Below, in pieces: positions 34,890-46,080 of a stretch of 64,000 nt of DNA (position 1 is its first letter; each line of letters starts with the position of its first letter). Below the pieces are notes generated by a model, which was given only the letters and a program-made list of their open reading frames with translations, made no database searches and was not told the origin of the DNA. A program made the position numbers and the translations under genes. This stretch comes from Chlorocebus sabaeus (Eukaryota > Chordata > Mammalia > Primates > Cercopithecidae), in contig NW_027327412.1 of NCBI RefSeq assembly GCF_047675955.1, positions 248,001-312,000 of the forward strand, in the 5' to 3' direction.

Positions 34890-34906
34890 TCCCGTTTTTA
34901 ACGGAA
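34890..34906 (-). promoter_or_regulatory. Near-match to CENP-B box (8 of 9 core positions), copy 1
   Basis: The minus strand reads TTCCGTTAAAAACGGGA. Against the essential CENP-B box pattern NTTCGNNNNANNCGGGN it matches all core positions except one (C instead of T at position 3). It arises from a private TTCCCG variant where other monomers read TTCCAG. It sits about 20 bp away from the position where human CENP-B boxes lie in the monomer, so it may be fortuitous. It lies at the L/S border. Confidence 0.45.
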
Positions 34907-34934
34907 GATATGTCCTTTTTCACCATAGCCCTCT

Positions 34935-37503
34935 ATGGGCTTCCAAATATCACTTTGCAAATTCCACAAGAACAGTTTTACCGAAAGGCTTCTTGAGAAG
35001 AAAGCTGTAAATCTGTGAGATGAATTAACAGAACACAAAGCAGTTTCACAGAAAGCTTCATTTCAGTTTTTATCTTTGGATGTTTTCTTTTTCCTCATAG
35101 CCCTCTATGTGCCTTCAAATATCACTTTGAAAATTCCACAAGGAAAGTCTTAGTGAACGGCTTCTTGAGGGGAAAACTGTAACTCTGTGAGATGAATTAA
35201 CAGAACACAAAGCAGTTTCTCAGATAGCTTTTTTCCAGTTTCTAACGGAGGATATTTCCTTTTAAGCCGTAGCCCTCTATGGGCTTCCAAATATCACTTT
35301 GCAAGTTTCACAAGAACAGTCTTAGCGAAAGGCTTCCTGAGGGGAAAGTTGTAACTCTGTGAGATGAATTAACAGAACACAAAGCAGTTTCTCAAAAAGC
35401 TTCTTTTCAGTTTTTAACCGAAGATATTTCCTTTTTCAACATAACCCTGTATGGGCTTCCAAATATCACTTTGCAAATTCCACAAGAACAGTCTTAGCGA
35501 AAGGCTTTTAGAGGGAAATGTTGTAACTATGTGAGATGAATTAACAGAACACAAAGCAATTTCTCAGAAAGCTTCTTTTCAGTTTTTATCTTACGATATT
35601 TCCTTTGTCACCATGGACCTCTATGGGCTTCCAAATCTCACTTTGCAAATTCCACAAGAACAGTCTTAGCGAAAGAATTATTGAGTGGAAAGCTGTAACT
35701 CTTTGAGGTGAATTAACAGAACAAAAAGGAGTTTCTCAGAAAGCTTCTTTCCGCTTTTTAACAGAAGATATTTCCTTTTTCACCATAGCGTTCTATGGGC
35801 TTCCAAATATCATTTTGCAAATCCCACAACAACAGTCTTAGCGAAAGGCTTCTTGAAGGGAAAGCTGTAACTGGGTGAGGTCTATTATCAGAACACATGG
35901 CAGTTTCTCAGAAAGCTTCTTTCCAGTTTTTAACTGAAGATATTTCCTTTTTCACCATAGCCCTCTATGGGCTTCCAAATATCACTTTGCAAATTCGACA
36001 ACAGCCTTAGCGAAAGGCTTTTAGAGGGAAATGTAACTCTGTGAGATGAATTAACAGAACACAAAGCAGTTTCTCAGAAAGCTTCTTTCCAGTTTTTAAC
36101 GGAAAATAATTCCTTTTTCACCATAGCCCTCTATGGGATTCTAAATATCACTTTCCAAATTTCAGAAGAACAGTCTTAGTGAACGGCCTCTTGAGGGGAA
36201 ATCTGTAACTCTCTGAGATGAATTAACAGAACACAAAGCAGTTTCTCAGAAATCTTCTTTCCAGTTTTTAACGAAAGATATGTCCTTTTTCACCATAGCC
36301 CTCTATGGGCTTGCAAATATCACTTTGCAAATTCCACAAGAACAGTCTTACCGAAAGGCTTCTTGAGAAGAAAGCTGTAACTCTGTGAGATGAATTGACA
36401 GAAAACAAAGCAGTTTCTCAGAAAATTTCTTTCCAGTTTTTAATGGAAGATATGTCCTTTTTCACCATAGCCCTCTATGGGCTTCCAAATATCACTTTGC
36501 AAATTCCACAAGAACAGTCTTCGGGAAAGGCTTCTGGAGGGGAAACCTGTAACTCTGTGAGATGAATTAACAGAACACAAAGCAGTTTCTCAGAAAGCTT
36601 CTTTCCAGTTTTTAACTGAAGATATTTCCTTTTTCACCATAGCCCTCTATAGGCTTCCAAATATCACTTTGCAAATGCCACAAGAACAGTCTTAGCGAAA
36701 GGCTTCTAGAGGGGAAAGCTGTAACTCGGTTAGATGTATTAACAGAACACACGGCAGTATCTCAGAATGCTTCTTTCCAGTTTTTAACGGAAAATATTTC
36801 CTTTTTCACCATAGCCCTCTAAGGGCTTCCAAATATCACTTTGCAAATTCCAAAAGAGCAGTCTTAGCGAAAGACTTCTGGAGCGGAAAGCTGTAACTCT
36901 CTGAAATGAATTAACAGAACACAGAGCTGTTTCTCAGAAAGCTTCTTTCCAGTTTTCAACCGAAGATATTCTCTTTTTCCCATAGCCCTCTAAGGGCTTC
37001 CAAATATCACTTAGAAAATTCCACAAGAACAGTCTTAGCGAAAGGCTTCTTGAGGTGAAAGCTGTAACACGGTGAGATGTTTTAACAGAACACACATCAG
37101 TTTCTCAGAAAGCTTCTTTCCAATTTTTAACGTAAGTTATTTCCTTTTTCACCATAGCCCTCTACGGGCTTCTAAGATCACTTTGCAAATTCCACAAGAA
37201 CAGTCTTAGCGAAAGGCTTCTGGGAGCAAAGCTGTAATTCTGTGAGATGAACTAACAAAACACGAAGCAGTTTCTCAGAAATCTTCTTTTCGGTTTTTAA
37301 TGGAAGAAATGTCCTTTTTCATCATAGCCCTCAATGGGCTTCAAATTTCACTTTGCAAATTCCACAAGAACAGTCTTAGCGAAAGGCTTTTTGAGGGGAA
37401 AGCTGTAACTCTGGTGACGAATTAACAGAACACAAAGCAGTTTCTCAAAAAGCTTCTTTACAGTTTTTATCGGAAAATATTTCCTTTTTCACCATTGCCC
37501 TCT
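34935..37503 (-). repeat. S segment, copy 1: 15 monomers (s1-s15)
   Basis: 2,569 bp of monomers not assignable to m1-m12. Examples are s1 with GAGAAGAAAGC, s2 with CTATGTGCCTTC and TCCTCATAG, s3 with TTTTAAGCCGTAG, s5 with CACCATGGACC, s7 shortened (GACAACAGCC), s9 with GGGCTTGC and s14 with TTCTAAGATC. The segment links L to the next B unit. It looks like an older, more diverse monomer block captured into the repeat. Confidence 0.88.
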
Positions 37504-39562
37504 ATGAGATTCTAAATATCACTTTCCAAATTTCAGAAGAACAGTCTTAGTGAAAGGCCTCATGAGGGGAAATCTGTGACACTTTGAGATGAATTAACAG
37601 AACACAAAGCAGTTTCTCAGAAAGCTTCTTTTCAGATTTTATCTTACTATATTTCCTTTTTCAACATAGCCCTCTATGGTCTTCCAAATATCACTTTGCA
37701 AATTACACAAGAACAGTCTTTGTGAAAGACTTCTTGAGGGGAAAGCTGTAACTCTCTGAGATGAATTAACAGAACACAAAGCAGTTTCTCAGAAAGCTTC
37801 TTTTCAATTTTTATCTTAGGATATTTCCTTTTTCAGCATAGCCCTCTATGGGCTTCCAAAAACATTTTGCAAATTCCACAAGAACAGTCTTAGCGAAAGG
37901 ATTCTGGAGATAAAAGCTGTAAATCTTTAAGATGAATTAAAAGAATTCAAAGCAGTTTCTCAGAAACCTTCTTTTCGTTTTTTATCTTACGATATTTCCA
38001 TTTTCACCATAGGGCCATAGGGTTTCCAAATATCACTTTGCAAATTCCAGAAGAAAAGTCTTAGCAAAAGGCTTCTTGAGGGTAAAGCTGTAACTCTGTA
38101 AGATGAATTAACAGAACACAAAACATTTTCTCAGAAACCTACTTTTCAGTTTTTACCTTAGGATACTTCCTTTTTCACCATAGCCCTCTATGGGATTCCA
38201 ATTATCACTTTGAAAATTCCACATGAACAGTCTTAGCGAAAGTCTTCTTGAGGGGAAAGCTGTAACTCTGTGAGAGGAAGTAACTGAACACAAAGCAGTT
38301 TCTCAGAAAGCCTCTTTCCAGTTTTTAACTGAGGATATTTCCTTTTTCACCATAGCCCTTTTGGGCTTCCAAATATCACTTTGCAAATTCCACAAGAACA
38401 GTCTTAGCGAAAGGCTTCTTGAGGGGAAAGCTCTAACTCTGTGAGATGAATTAACAGAACACAAAGCATTTTCTCACAAATCTTCTTTCCAGTTTTTAAC
38501 GGAGGGTGTTTCCTTTCTCACCATAGTTCTCTATGGGCTTCCAAATATCACATTGCAAATCCCACAAGAACAGTCTTAGCGAAAGGCTTCTTGAGAGGAA
38601 AGCTGTAACTCAGTGAGACGTATTAACAGAAGACACGGCATTTTTTCAGAATGCTTCTTTCCAGTTTTTAACGGAAGATATTTCGTTTTTCACCATAGTC
38701 CTCTATGGGTTTCCAAATATCACTTTCCAAATTTCACAAAACAGTCTTAATGAACGGCTTCTTGAGGGAAAAGCTGTAGCTCTGTGAGATGAACTAACAG
38801 AACACAAAGCAGTTTTTCAGACAGCATCTTTTCGGTAAGTATCTTACGATATTTCCATTTTCACCATAGCCCTCTATGGGCTTCCACATATCACTTTGGA
38901 AATTCCTCAAAAACAGTCTTAGCGGAAGGCTTCTTGAGGGGCAAGCTGTAACTCTTTGAAATGAATTAACAGAACATAAAGCAGTTTCTCGGAAAGCTTC
39001 TTTTCATTTTTTAACTGAAGTTATTTCCATTTTCACCATAGCCCTCTATGGGATTCCAAATATCACTATGCAAATTCCACAAGAACAGTGGAAGCGAAAG
39101 ACTTCTGGAGGGGAAAACTGTAACTCTGTGAGATGAATTAACAGAACACAAAGCAGTTTCTCAGATATCTTCTTTCCAGTTTTTAACGAAAGATATTTCC
39201 TTTTTCACCATAGTCCTCTATGGGCTTCCAAATATCACTTTGCAAATCCCACAAGAACAGTCTTAGCAATTGCCTTCTTGAGGGGAAAGCTGTAACTCGG
39301 TGAGACGCTTTAACAGAACACACGGCAGTTTCTCAAAAAGCTTCTTTCCAGGTTTAATGGAAGATATTTCCTTTTTCACCATAGCCCTGTAGGAGTTTTC
39401 TAATATCACTTTGCAAATTTCACAAGAATAGTCTCAGTGAACTGCTTCTTGAAGGGAAAGCTGTAACTCTGTGAGATGAACTAACAGAACACAAAGCAGT
39501 TTATCAGAAAGCTTCTTTACAGTTTTTATCGGAAAATATTTCCTTTTTCACCATTGCCCTCT
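37504..39562 (-). repeat. HOR unit U16: type B, 12 monomers (reference form)
   Basis: 2,059 bp and the clearest plain B unit, used here to define m1-m12. m6 carries GCTCTAACTC and CACAAATCTTC; m7 carries GAGACGTATT and GAAGACACGG; m8 carries GTAAGTATCTTACG. It shares GAGGAAGTAACTG in m5 and GGAGGGTGTTTCC in m6 with U1, U3, U5 and U6. Confidence 0.9.
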
Positions 39563-41619
39563 ATGAGATTCTAAATATCACTTTCCAAATTTCAGAAGAA
39601 CAGTCTTAGTGAACGGCCTCATGAGGGGAAATCTGTGACACTTTGAGATGAATTAACAGAACACAAAGCAGTTTCTCAGAAAGCTTCTTTTCGGATTTTA
39701 TCTTACTATATTTCCTTTTTCAACATAGCCCTCTATGGTCTTCCAAATATCACTTTGCAAATAAGACAAGAACAGTCTTTGTGAAAGAGTTCTTGAGGGG
39801 AAAGCTGTAACACTCTGAGATGAATTAACAGAACACAAAGCAGTTTCTCAGAAAGCTTCTTTTCAGTTTTTATCTTAGGATATTTCCTTTTTCAGCATAG
39901 CCCTCTATGGGCTTCCAAAAACATTTTGCAAATTCCACAAGAACAGTCTTAGCGAAAGGATTCTGGATATAAAAGCTGTAAATCTGTAAGATGAATTAAA
40001 AGAATTCAAAGCAGTTTCTCAGAAACCTTCTTTTCGTTTTTTATCTTACGATATTTCCATTTTCACCATAGGGCTATAGGGTTTCCAAATATCACTTTGC
40101 AAATTCCAGAAGAAAAGTCTTAGCGAAAGGCTTCTTGAGGGTAAAGCTGTAACTCTGTAAGATGAATTAACAGAACACAAAACATTTTCTCAGAAACCTA
40201 CTTTTCAGTTTTTACCTTAGGATATTTCCTTTTTCACCATAGCCCTCTATGGGATTCCAATTATCACTTTGAAAATTCCACATGAACAGTCTTAGCGAAA
40301 GTCTTCTTGAGGGGAAAGCTGTAACTCTGTGAGAGGAACTAACTGACCACAAAGCAGTTTCTCAGAAAGCTTTTTCCAGTTTTTAACTGAGGATATTTCC
40401 TTTCTCACCATAGCCCTTTTGGGCTTCCAAATATCACTTTGCAAATTCCACAACAACAGCCTTAGCGAATGGCTTCCTGAGGTAATAGAGTAACTCTGTG
40501 ACTGGAATTAACAGAACACAAAGAAGTTTCTCAGAAAGCTTCTTTTCGGTTTTTATCTTAGGATGTTTCCTTTTTCACCATTGCCCTCTATGTGCCTCCA
40601 CATATGACTTTGCAATTCCACAAGAACAGTATTAGTGAACGGCTTCCTGAGGGGAAAGCTGTAGCTCGGTGATATGTACTAACAGAACACACCGCATTTT
40701 CTCAGAATGGTTCTTTCCAGTTTTTAACGGAAGATATTTCCTTTTTCACCTTAGCCCTCTATGGGCTTCCAAATATCACTTTGCAAATTTCACAAAACAG
40801 TCTTAGTGAACGGCTTCTTGAGGGAAAAGCTGTAGCTCTGTGAGATGAACTAACAGAACACAAAGCAGTTTTTCAGACAGCTTCTTTTCGGTAAGTATCT
40901 TACGATATTTCCATTTTCACCATAGCCCTCTATGGGCTTCCACATATCACTTTGGAAATTCCTCAAAAACAGTCTTAGCGGAAGGCTTCTTGAGGGGCAA
41001 GCTGTAACCCTTGGAGATGAATTAACAGAACACAAAGCAGTTTCTCGGAAAGCTTCTTTTCATTTTTTAACTGAAGTTATTTCCATTTTCACCATAGCCC
41101 TCTATGGGATTCCAAATATCACTATGCAAATTCCACAAGAACAGTGGAAGCGAAAGACTTCTGGAGGGGAAAACTGTAACTCTGTGAGATGAATTAACAG
41201 AACACAAAGCAGTTTCTCAGATATCTTCTTTCCAGTTTTTAACGAAAGATATTTCCTTTTTCACCATAGCCCTGTATGGGCTTCCAAATATCACTTTGCA
41301 AATCCCACAAGAACAGTCTTAGCGAAAGCCTTCTTGCGGGGAAAGCTGTAACTCGCTGAGATGCTTTAACAGAACACACGGCAGTTTCTCAAAAAGCTTC
41401 TTTCCAGTTTTTAACGGAAGATATTTCCTTTTTCACCATAGCCCTCTAGGAGTTTTCTAATATCACTTTGCAAATTTCACAAGAATAGTCTCAGTGAACT
41501 GCTTCTTGAAGGGAAAGCTGTAACTCTGTGAGATGAACTAACAGAACACAAAGCAGTTTATCAGAAAGCTTCTTTACAGTTTTTATCGGAAAATATTTCC
41601 TTTTTCACCATTGCCCTCT
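39563..41619 (-). repeat. HOR unit U17: type A, 12 monomers
   Basis: 2,057 bp. m6 has GAGGTAATAGAG with CTGTGACTGG, m7 has GATATGTACT. m2 carries the AATAAGACAAG variant, which is shared with U12 and the L copy 1 start but not with its counterpart U21. Confidence 0.88.
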
Positions 41620-43677
41620 ATGAGATTCTAAATATCACTTTCCAAATTTCAGAAGAACAGTCTTAGTGAACGGCCTCATGAGGGGAAATCTGTGACACTT
41701 TGAGATGAATTAACAGAACACAAAGCAGGTTCTCAGAAAGTTTCTTTTCGGATTTTATCTTACTATATTTCCTTTTTCAACATAGCCCTCTATGGTCTTC
41801 CAAATATCACTTTGCAAATTACACAAGAACAATCTTTGTGAAAGACTTCTTGAGGGGAAAGCTGTAACTCTCTGAGATGAATTAACAGAACACAAAGCAG
41901 TTTCTCAGAAAGCTTCTTTTCAGTTTTTATCTTAGGATATTTCCTTTTTCAGCATAGCCCTCTATGGGCTTCCAAAAACATTTTGCAAATTCCACAAGAA
42001 CAGTCTTAGCGAAAGGATTCTGGAGATAAAAGCTGTAAATCTGTAAGATGAATTAAAAGAATTCAAAGCAGTTTCTCAAAAACCTTCTTTTCGTTTTTTA
42101 TCTTACGATATTTCCATTTTCACCATAGGGCTATAGGGTTTCCAAATATCACTTTGCAAATTCCAGAAGAAAAGTCTTAGCGAAAGGCTTCTTGAGGGTA
42201 AAGCTGTAACTCTGTAAGATGAATTAACAGAACACAAAACATTTTCTCAGAAACCTACTTTTCAGTTTTTACCTTAAGATATTTCCTTTTTCACCATAGC
42301 CCTCTATGGGACTCCAATTATCACTTTGAAAATTCCACATGAGCAGTCTTAGCGAAAGTCTTCTTGAGGCGAAAGCTGTAACTCTGTGAGAGGAACTAAC
42401 TGACCACAAAGCAGTTTCTCAGAAAGCTTTTTTCCAGTTTTTAACTGAGGATATTTCCTTTCTCACCATAGCCCTTTTGGGTTTCCAAATATCACTTTGC
42501 AAATTCCACAACAACAGCCTTAGCGAAAGGCTTCCTGAGGTAATAGAGTAACTCTGTGACTTGAATTAACAGAACACAAAGCAGTTTCTCAGAAAGCTTC
42601 TTTTCGGTTTTTATCTTAGGATGTTTCCTTTTTCACCATTGCCCTCTATGTGCCTCCACATATGACTTTGCAATTCCACAAGAACAGTATTAGTGAACGG
42701 CTTCCTGAGGGGAAAGCTGTAGCTCGGTGATATGTACTAACAGAACACACCGCATTTTCTCAGAATGGTTCTTTCCAGTTTTTAACGGAAGATATTTCCT
42801 TTTTCACCTTAGCCCTCTATGGGCTTCCAAATATCACTTTGCAAATTTCACAAAACAGTCTTAGTGAACGGCTTCTTGAGGGAAAAGCTGTAGCTCTGTG
42901 AGATGAACTAACAGAACACAAAGCAGTTTTTCAGACAGCATCTTTTCGGTAAGTATCTTAGGATATTTCCATTTTCACCATAGCCCTCTATGGGCTTCCA
43001 CATATCACTTTTGAAATTCCTCAAAAACAGTCTTAGCGGAAGGCTTCTTGAGGGGAAATCTGTAACTCTTTGAGATGAATTAACAGAACACAAAGCAGTT
43101 TCTCGGAAAGCTTCTTTTCATTTTTTAACTGAAGTTATTTCCATTTTCACCATAGCCCTCTATGGGATTCCAAATATCACTATGCAAATTCCACAAGAAC
43201 AGTGGAAGCGAAAGACTTCGGGAGGGGAAAACTGTAACGCTGTGAGATGAATTAACAGAACACAAAGCAGTTTCTCAGATATCTTCTTTCCAGTTTTTAA
43301 AGAAAGATATTTCCTTTTTCACCATAGCCCTCTATGGGCTTCCAAATATCACTTTGCAAATCCCACAAGAACAGTCTTAGCGAAAGCCTTCTTGAGGGGA
43401 AAGCTGTAACTCGGTGAGACGCTTTAACAGAAAACACGGCAGTTTCTCAAAAAGCTTCTTTCAGGTTTTTAACGAAAGATATTTCCTTTTTCACCATAGC
43501 CCTCTAGGAGTTTTCTAATATCACTTTGCAAATTTCACAAGAATAGTCTCAGTGAACTGCTTCTTGAAGGGAAAGCTGTAACTCTTTGAGATGAACTAAC
43601 AGAACACAAAGCAGTTTATCAGAAAGCTTCTTTACAGTTTTTATCGGAAAATATTTCCTTTTTCACCATTGCCCTCT
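41620..43677 (-). repeat. HOR unit U18: type A, 12 monomers
   Basis: 2,058 bp; second A unit of super-repeat 1. Variants GCAGGTTCTCAG in m1 and TTTTTAAAGAAAG in m10 are shared with U22 11,146 bp downstream, confirming that these are copies by descent. Confidence 0.9.
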
Positions 43678-44329
43678 ATGAGATTCTAAATATCACTTTC
43701 CAAATTTCAGAAGAACAGTCTTAGTGAACGGCCTCATGAGGGGAAATCTGTGACACTTTGAGATGAATTAACAGAACACAAAGCAGTTTCTCAGAATGCT
43801 TCTTTTCGGATTTTATCTTACTATATTTCCTTTTTCAACATAGCCCTCTATGGTCTTCCAAATATCACTTTGCAAATTACACAAGAACAGTCTTTGTGAA
43901 AGACTTCTTGAGGGGAAAGCTGTAACTCTCTGAGATGAATTAACAGAACACAAAGCAGTTTCTCAGAAAGCTTCTTTTCAGTTTTTATCTTAGGATATTT
44001 CCTTTTTCAGCATAGCCCTCTATGGGCTTCCGAAAACATTTGCAAATTCCACAAGAACAGTCTTAGCGAAAGGATTCTGGAGATAAAAGCTGTAAATCTG
44101 TAAGATGAATTAAAAGAATTCAAAGCAGTTTCTCAGAAACCTTCTTTTCGTTTCTTATCTTACGATATTTCCATTTTCACCATAGGGCTATAGGGTTTCC
44201 AAATATCACTTTGCAAATTCCAGAAGAAAAGTCTTAGCGAAAGGCTTCTTGAGGTTAAAGCTGTAACTCTGTAAGATGAATTAACAGAACACAAAACATT
44301 TTCGCAGAAACCTACTTTTCAGTTTTTAC

Positions 44330-44343
44330 CTTAGGATATTTCC
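44330..44343. other. 686-bp (four-monomer) deletion junction in L copy 2
   Basis: m4-specific TTTACC (C at 44329) runs into m8-specific TTCCATTTT (A at 44344) and then m9. Sequence to the left matches 11,146 bp downstream and sequence to the right matches 11,832 bp downstream; the difference is 686 bp, exactly four monomers. The junction abuts the pJ-alpha motif. Confidence 0.88.
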
Positions 44344-44712
44344 ATTTTCACCATAGCCCTCTATGGGCTTCCACATATCACTTTGGAAATTCCTCAAAAA
44401 CAGTCTTAGCGGAAGGCTTCTTGAGGGGAAAGCTGTAATTCTTTGAGATGAATTAACAGAACACAAAGCAGTTTCTCGGAAAGCTTCTTTTCATTTTTTA
44501 ATTGAAGGTATTTCCATTTTCACCATAGCCCTCTATGGGAATCCAAATATCACTATGCAAATTCCACAAGAACAGTGGAAGCGAAAGACTTCTGGAGGGG
44601 AAAACTGTAACGCTGTGAGATGAATTAACAGAACACAAAGCAGTTTCTCAGATAAATTCTTTCCAGTTTTTAACGAAAGATATTTCCTTTTTCACCGTAG
44701 TCCTCTATGGGC

Positions 44713-44734
44713 TTCCAAATATCACTTTGCAAAT
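44713..44734. other. Hybrid monomer m11/m4 in L copy 2
   Basis: Same chimera as in copies 1 and 3: m11 start GGGCTTCC (C at 44712), then an m4 end from ~44735 (GAAGAAAAGTCG). This copy has a private TTACAGAAG in place of TTCCAGAAG. Confidence 0.83.
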
Positions 44735-46035
44735 TACAGAAGAAAAGTCGTAGCAAAAGGCTTCTTGAGGGTAAAGCTGTAACTCTGTAAGATGAATTAA
44801 CAGAACACAAAACATTTTCTCAGAAACCTACTTTTCAGTTTTTACCTTAGGATATTTCCTTTTTCACCATAGCCCTCTATGGGATTCCAATTATCACTTT
44901 GAAAATTCCACATGAACAGTCTTAGCGAAAGTCTTCTTGAGGGGAAAGCTGTAACTCTGTGAGAGGAACTAACTGAACACAAAGCAGTTTCTCAGAAAGC
45001 CTCTTTCCAGTTTTTAACTGAGGATATTTCCTTTTTCACCATAGCTCTTTTGGGCTTCCATATATCACTTTGCAAATTCCACAAGAACAGTCTTAGCGAA
45101 AGGCTTCTTGAGGGGAAAGCTCTAACTCTGTGAGATGAATTAACAGAACACAAAGCATTTTCTCACAAATCTTCTTTCCAGTTTTTAACGGAGGATATTT
45201 CCTTTATCACCATAGTCCTCTATGGGCTTCCAAATATCACATTGCAAATCCCACAAGAACAGTCTTAGCGAAAGGCTTCTTGAGAGGAAAGCTGTAACTC
45301 AGTGAGACGTATTAACAGAAGACACGGCATTTTCTCAGAATGCTTCTTTCCAGTTTTTAACGGAAGATATTTCCTTTTTCACCATAGTCCTCTATGGGTT
45401 TCCAAATATCACTTTCCAAATTTCACAAAACAGTCGTAATGAACGGCTTCTTGAGGGAAAAGCTGTATCTCTGTGAGATGAACTAACAGAACACAAAGCA
45501 GTTTTTCAGACAGCTTCTCTTCGGTAAGTATCTTAGGATATTTCCATTTTCACCATAGCCCTCTATGGGCTTCCACATATCACTTTGGAAATTCCTCAAA
45601 AACAGTCTTAGCGGAAGGCTTCTTGAGGGGAAAGCTCTAACTCTGTGAGATGAATTAACAGAACACAAAGCAGTTTCTCGGAAAGCTTCTTTTCATTTTT
45701 TAACTGAAGGTATTTCCATTTTCACCATAGCCCTCTATGGGATTCCAAATATCACTATGCAAATTCCACAAGAACAGTGGAAGCGAAAGACTTCTGGAGG
45801 GGAAAACTGTAATGCTGTGAGATGAATTAACAGAACACAAAGCAGTTTCTCAGATATCTTCTTTCCAGTTTTTAACGAAAGATATTTCCTTTTTCACCAT
45901 AGTCCTCTAGGGACTTCCAAATATCACTTTGCAAATCCCACAAGAACAGTCTTAGCGAAAGCCTTCTTGAGGGGAAAGCTGTATCTCGGTGAGATGCTTT
46001 AACAGAACACACGGCAGTTTCTCAAAAAGCTTCTT

Positions 46036-46052
46036 TCCCGTTTTTAACGGAA
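46036..46052 (-). promoter_or_regulatory. Near-match to CENP-B box, copy 2
   Basis: Same 17-base sequence as at 34890, displaced by exactly 11,146 bp and again at the L/S border. It retains the single core mismatch. Confidence 0.45.
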
Positions 46053-46080
46053 GATATGTCCTTTTTCACCATAGCCCTCT

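Larger units (their letters stand above)
32017..34934 (-). repeat. L unit, copy 1: 17 monomers
   Basis: Order m1-m3, m5-m10, hybrid m11/m4, m5-m11 (2,918 bp). Against the 18-monomer L at 54824-57912 it lacks only m4, lost at 32,514-32,525. L differs from two plain B units because m11 passes directly into m4, omitting m12 and m1-m3. It is followed immediately by S. Confidence 0.86.
43678..46080 (-). repeat. L unit, copy 2: 14 monomers
   Basis: Order m1-m4, m9-m10, hybrid m11/m4, m5-m11 (2,403 bp). It lacks m5-m8 of the first half through the deletion at ~44,330-44,343. The rest is nearly identical to L copy 3, including the m11/m4 hybrid and CTCTAGGGACTTCC in the last monomer. Confidence 0.88.

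Noticed and set aside
35081..35090. Short T-rich runs (TTTTCTTTTT) as terminators
   Set aside because: They are ordinary variants of the pJ-alpha region of the monomer without an associated gene or GC-rich stem.
40850..41192. Recurrent open frames of 61-86 codons on both strands (for example 40850-41035 minus, 40932-41192 plus), repeated in many units
   Set aside because: They overlap each other on opposite strands, span the m8-m11 monomers, recur only because the satellite recurs, and end in the repeat itself. No domain, codon signature or start context supports translation.
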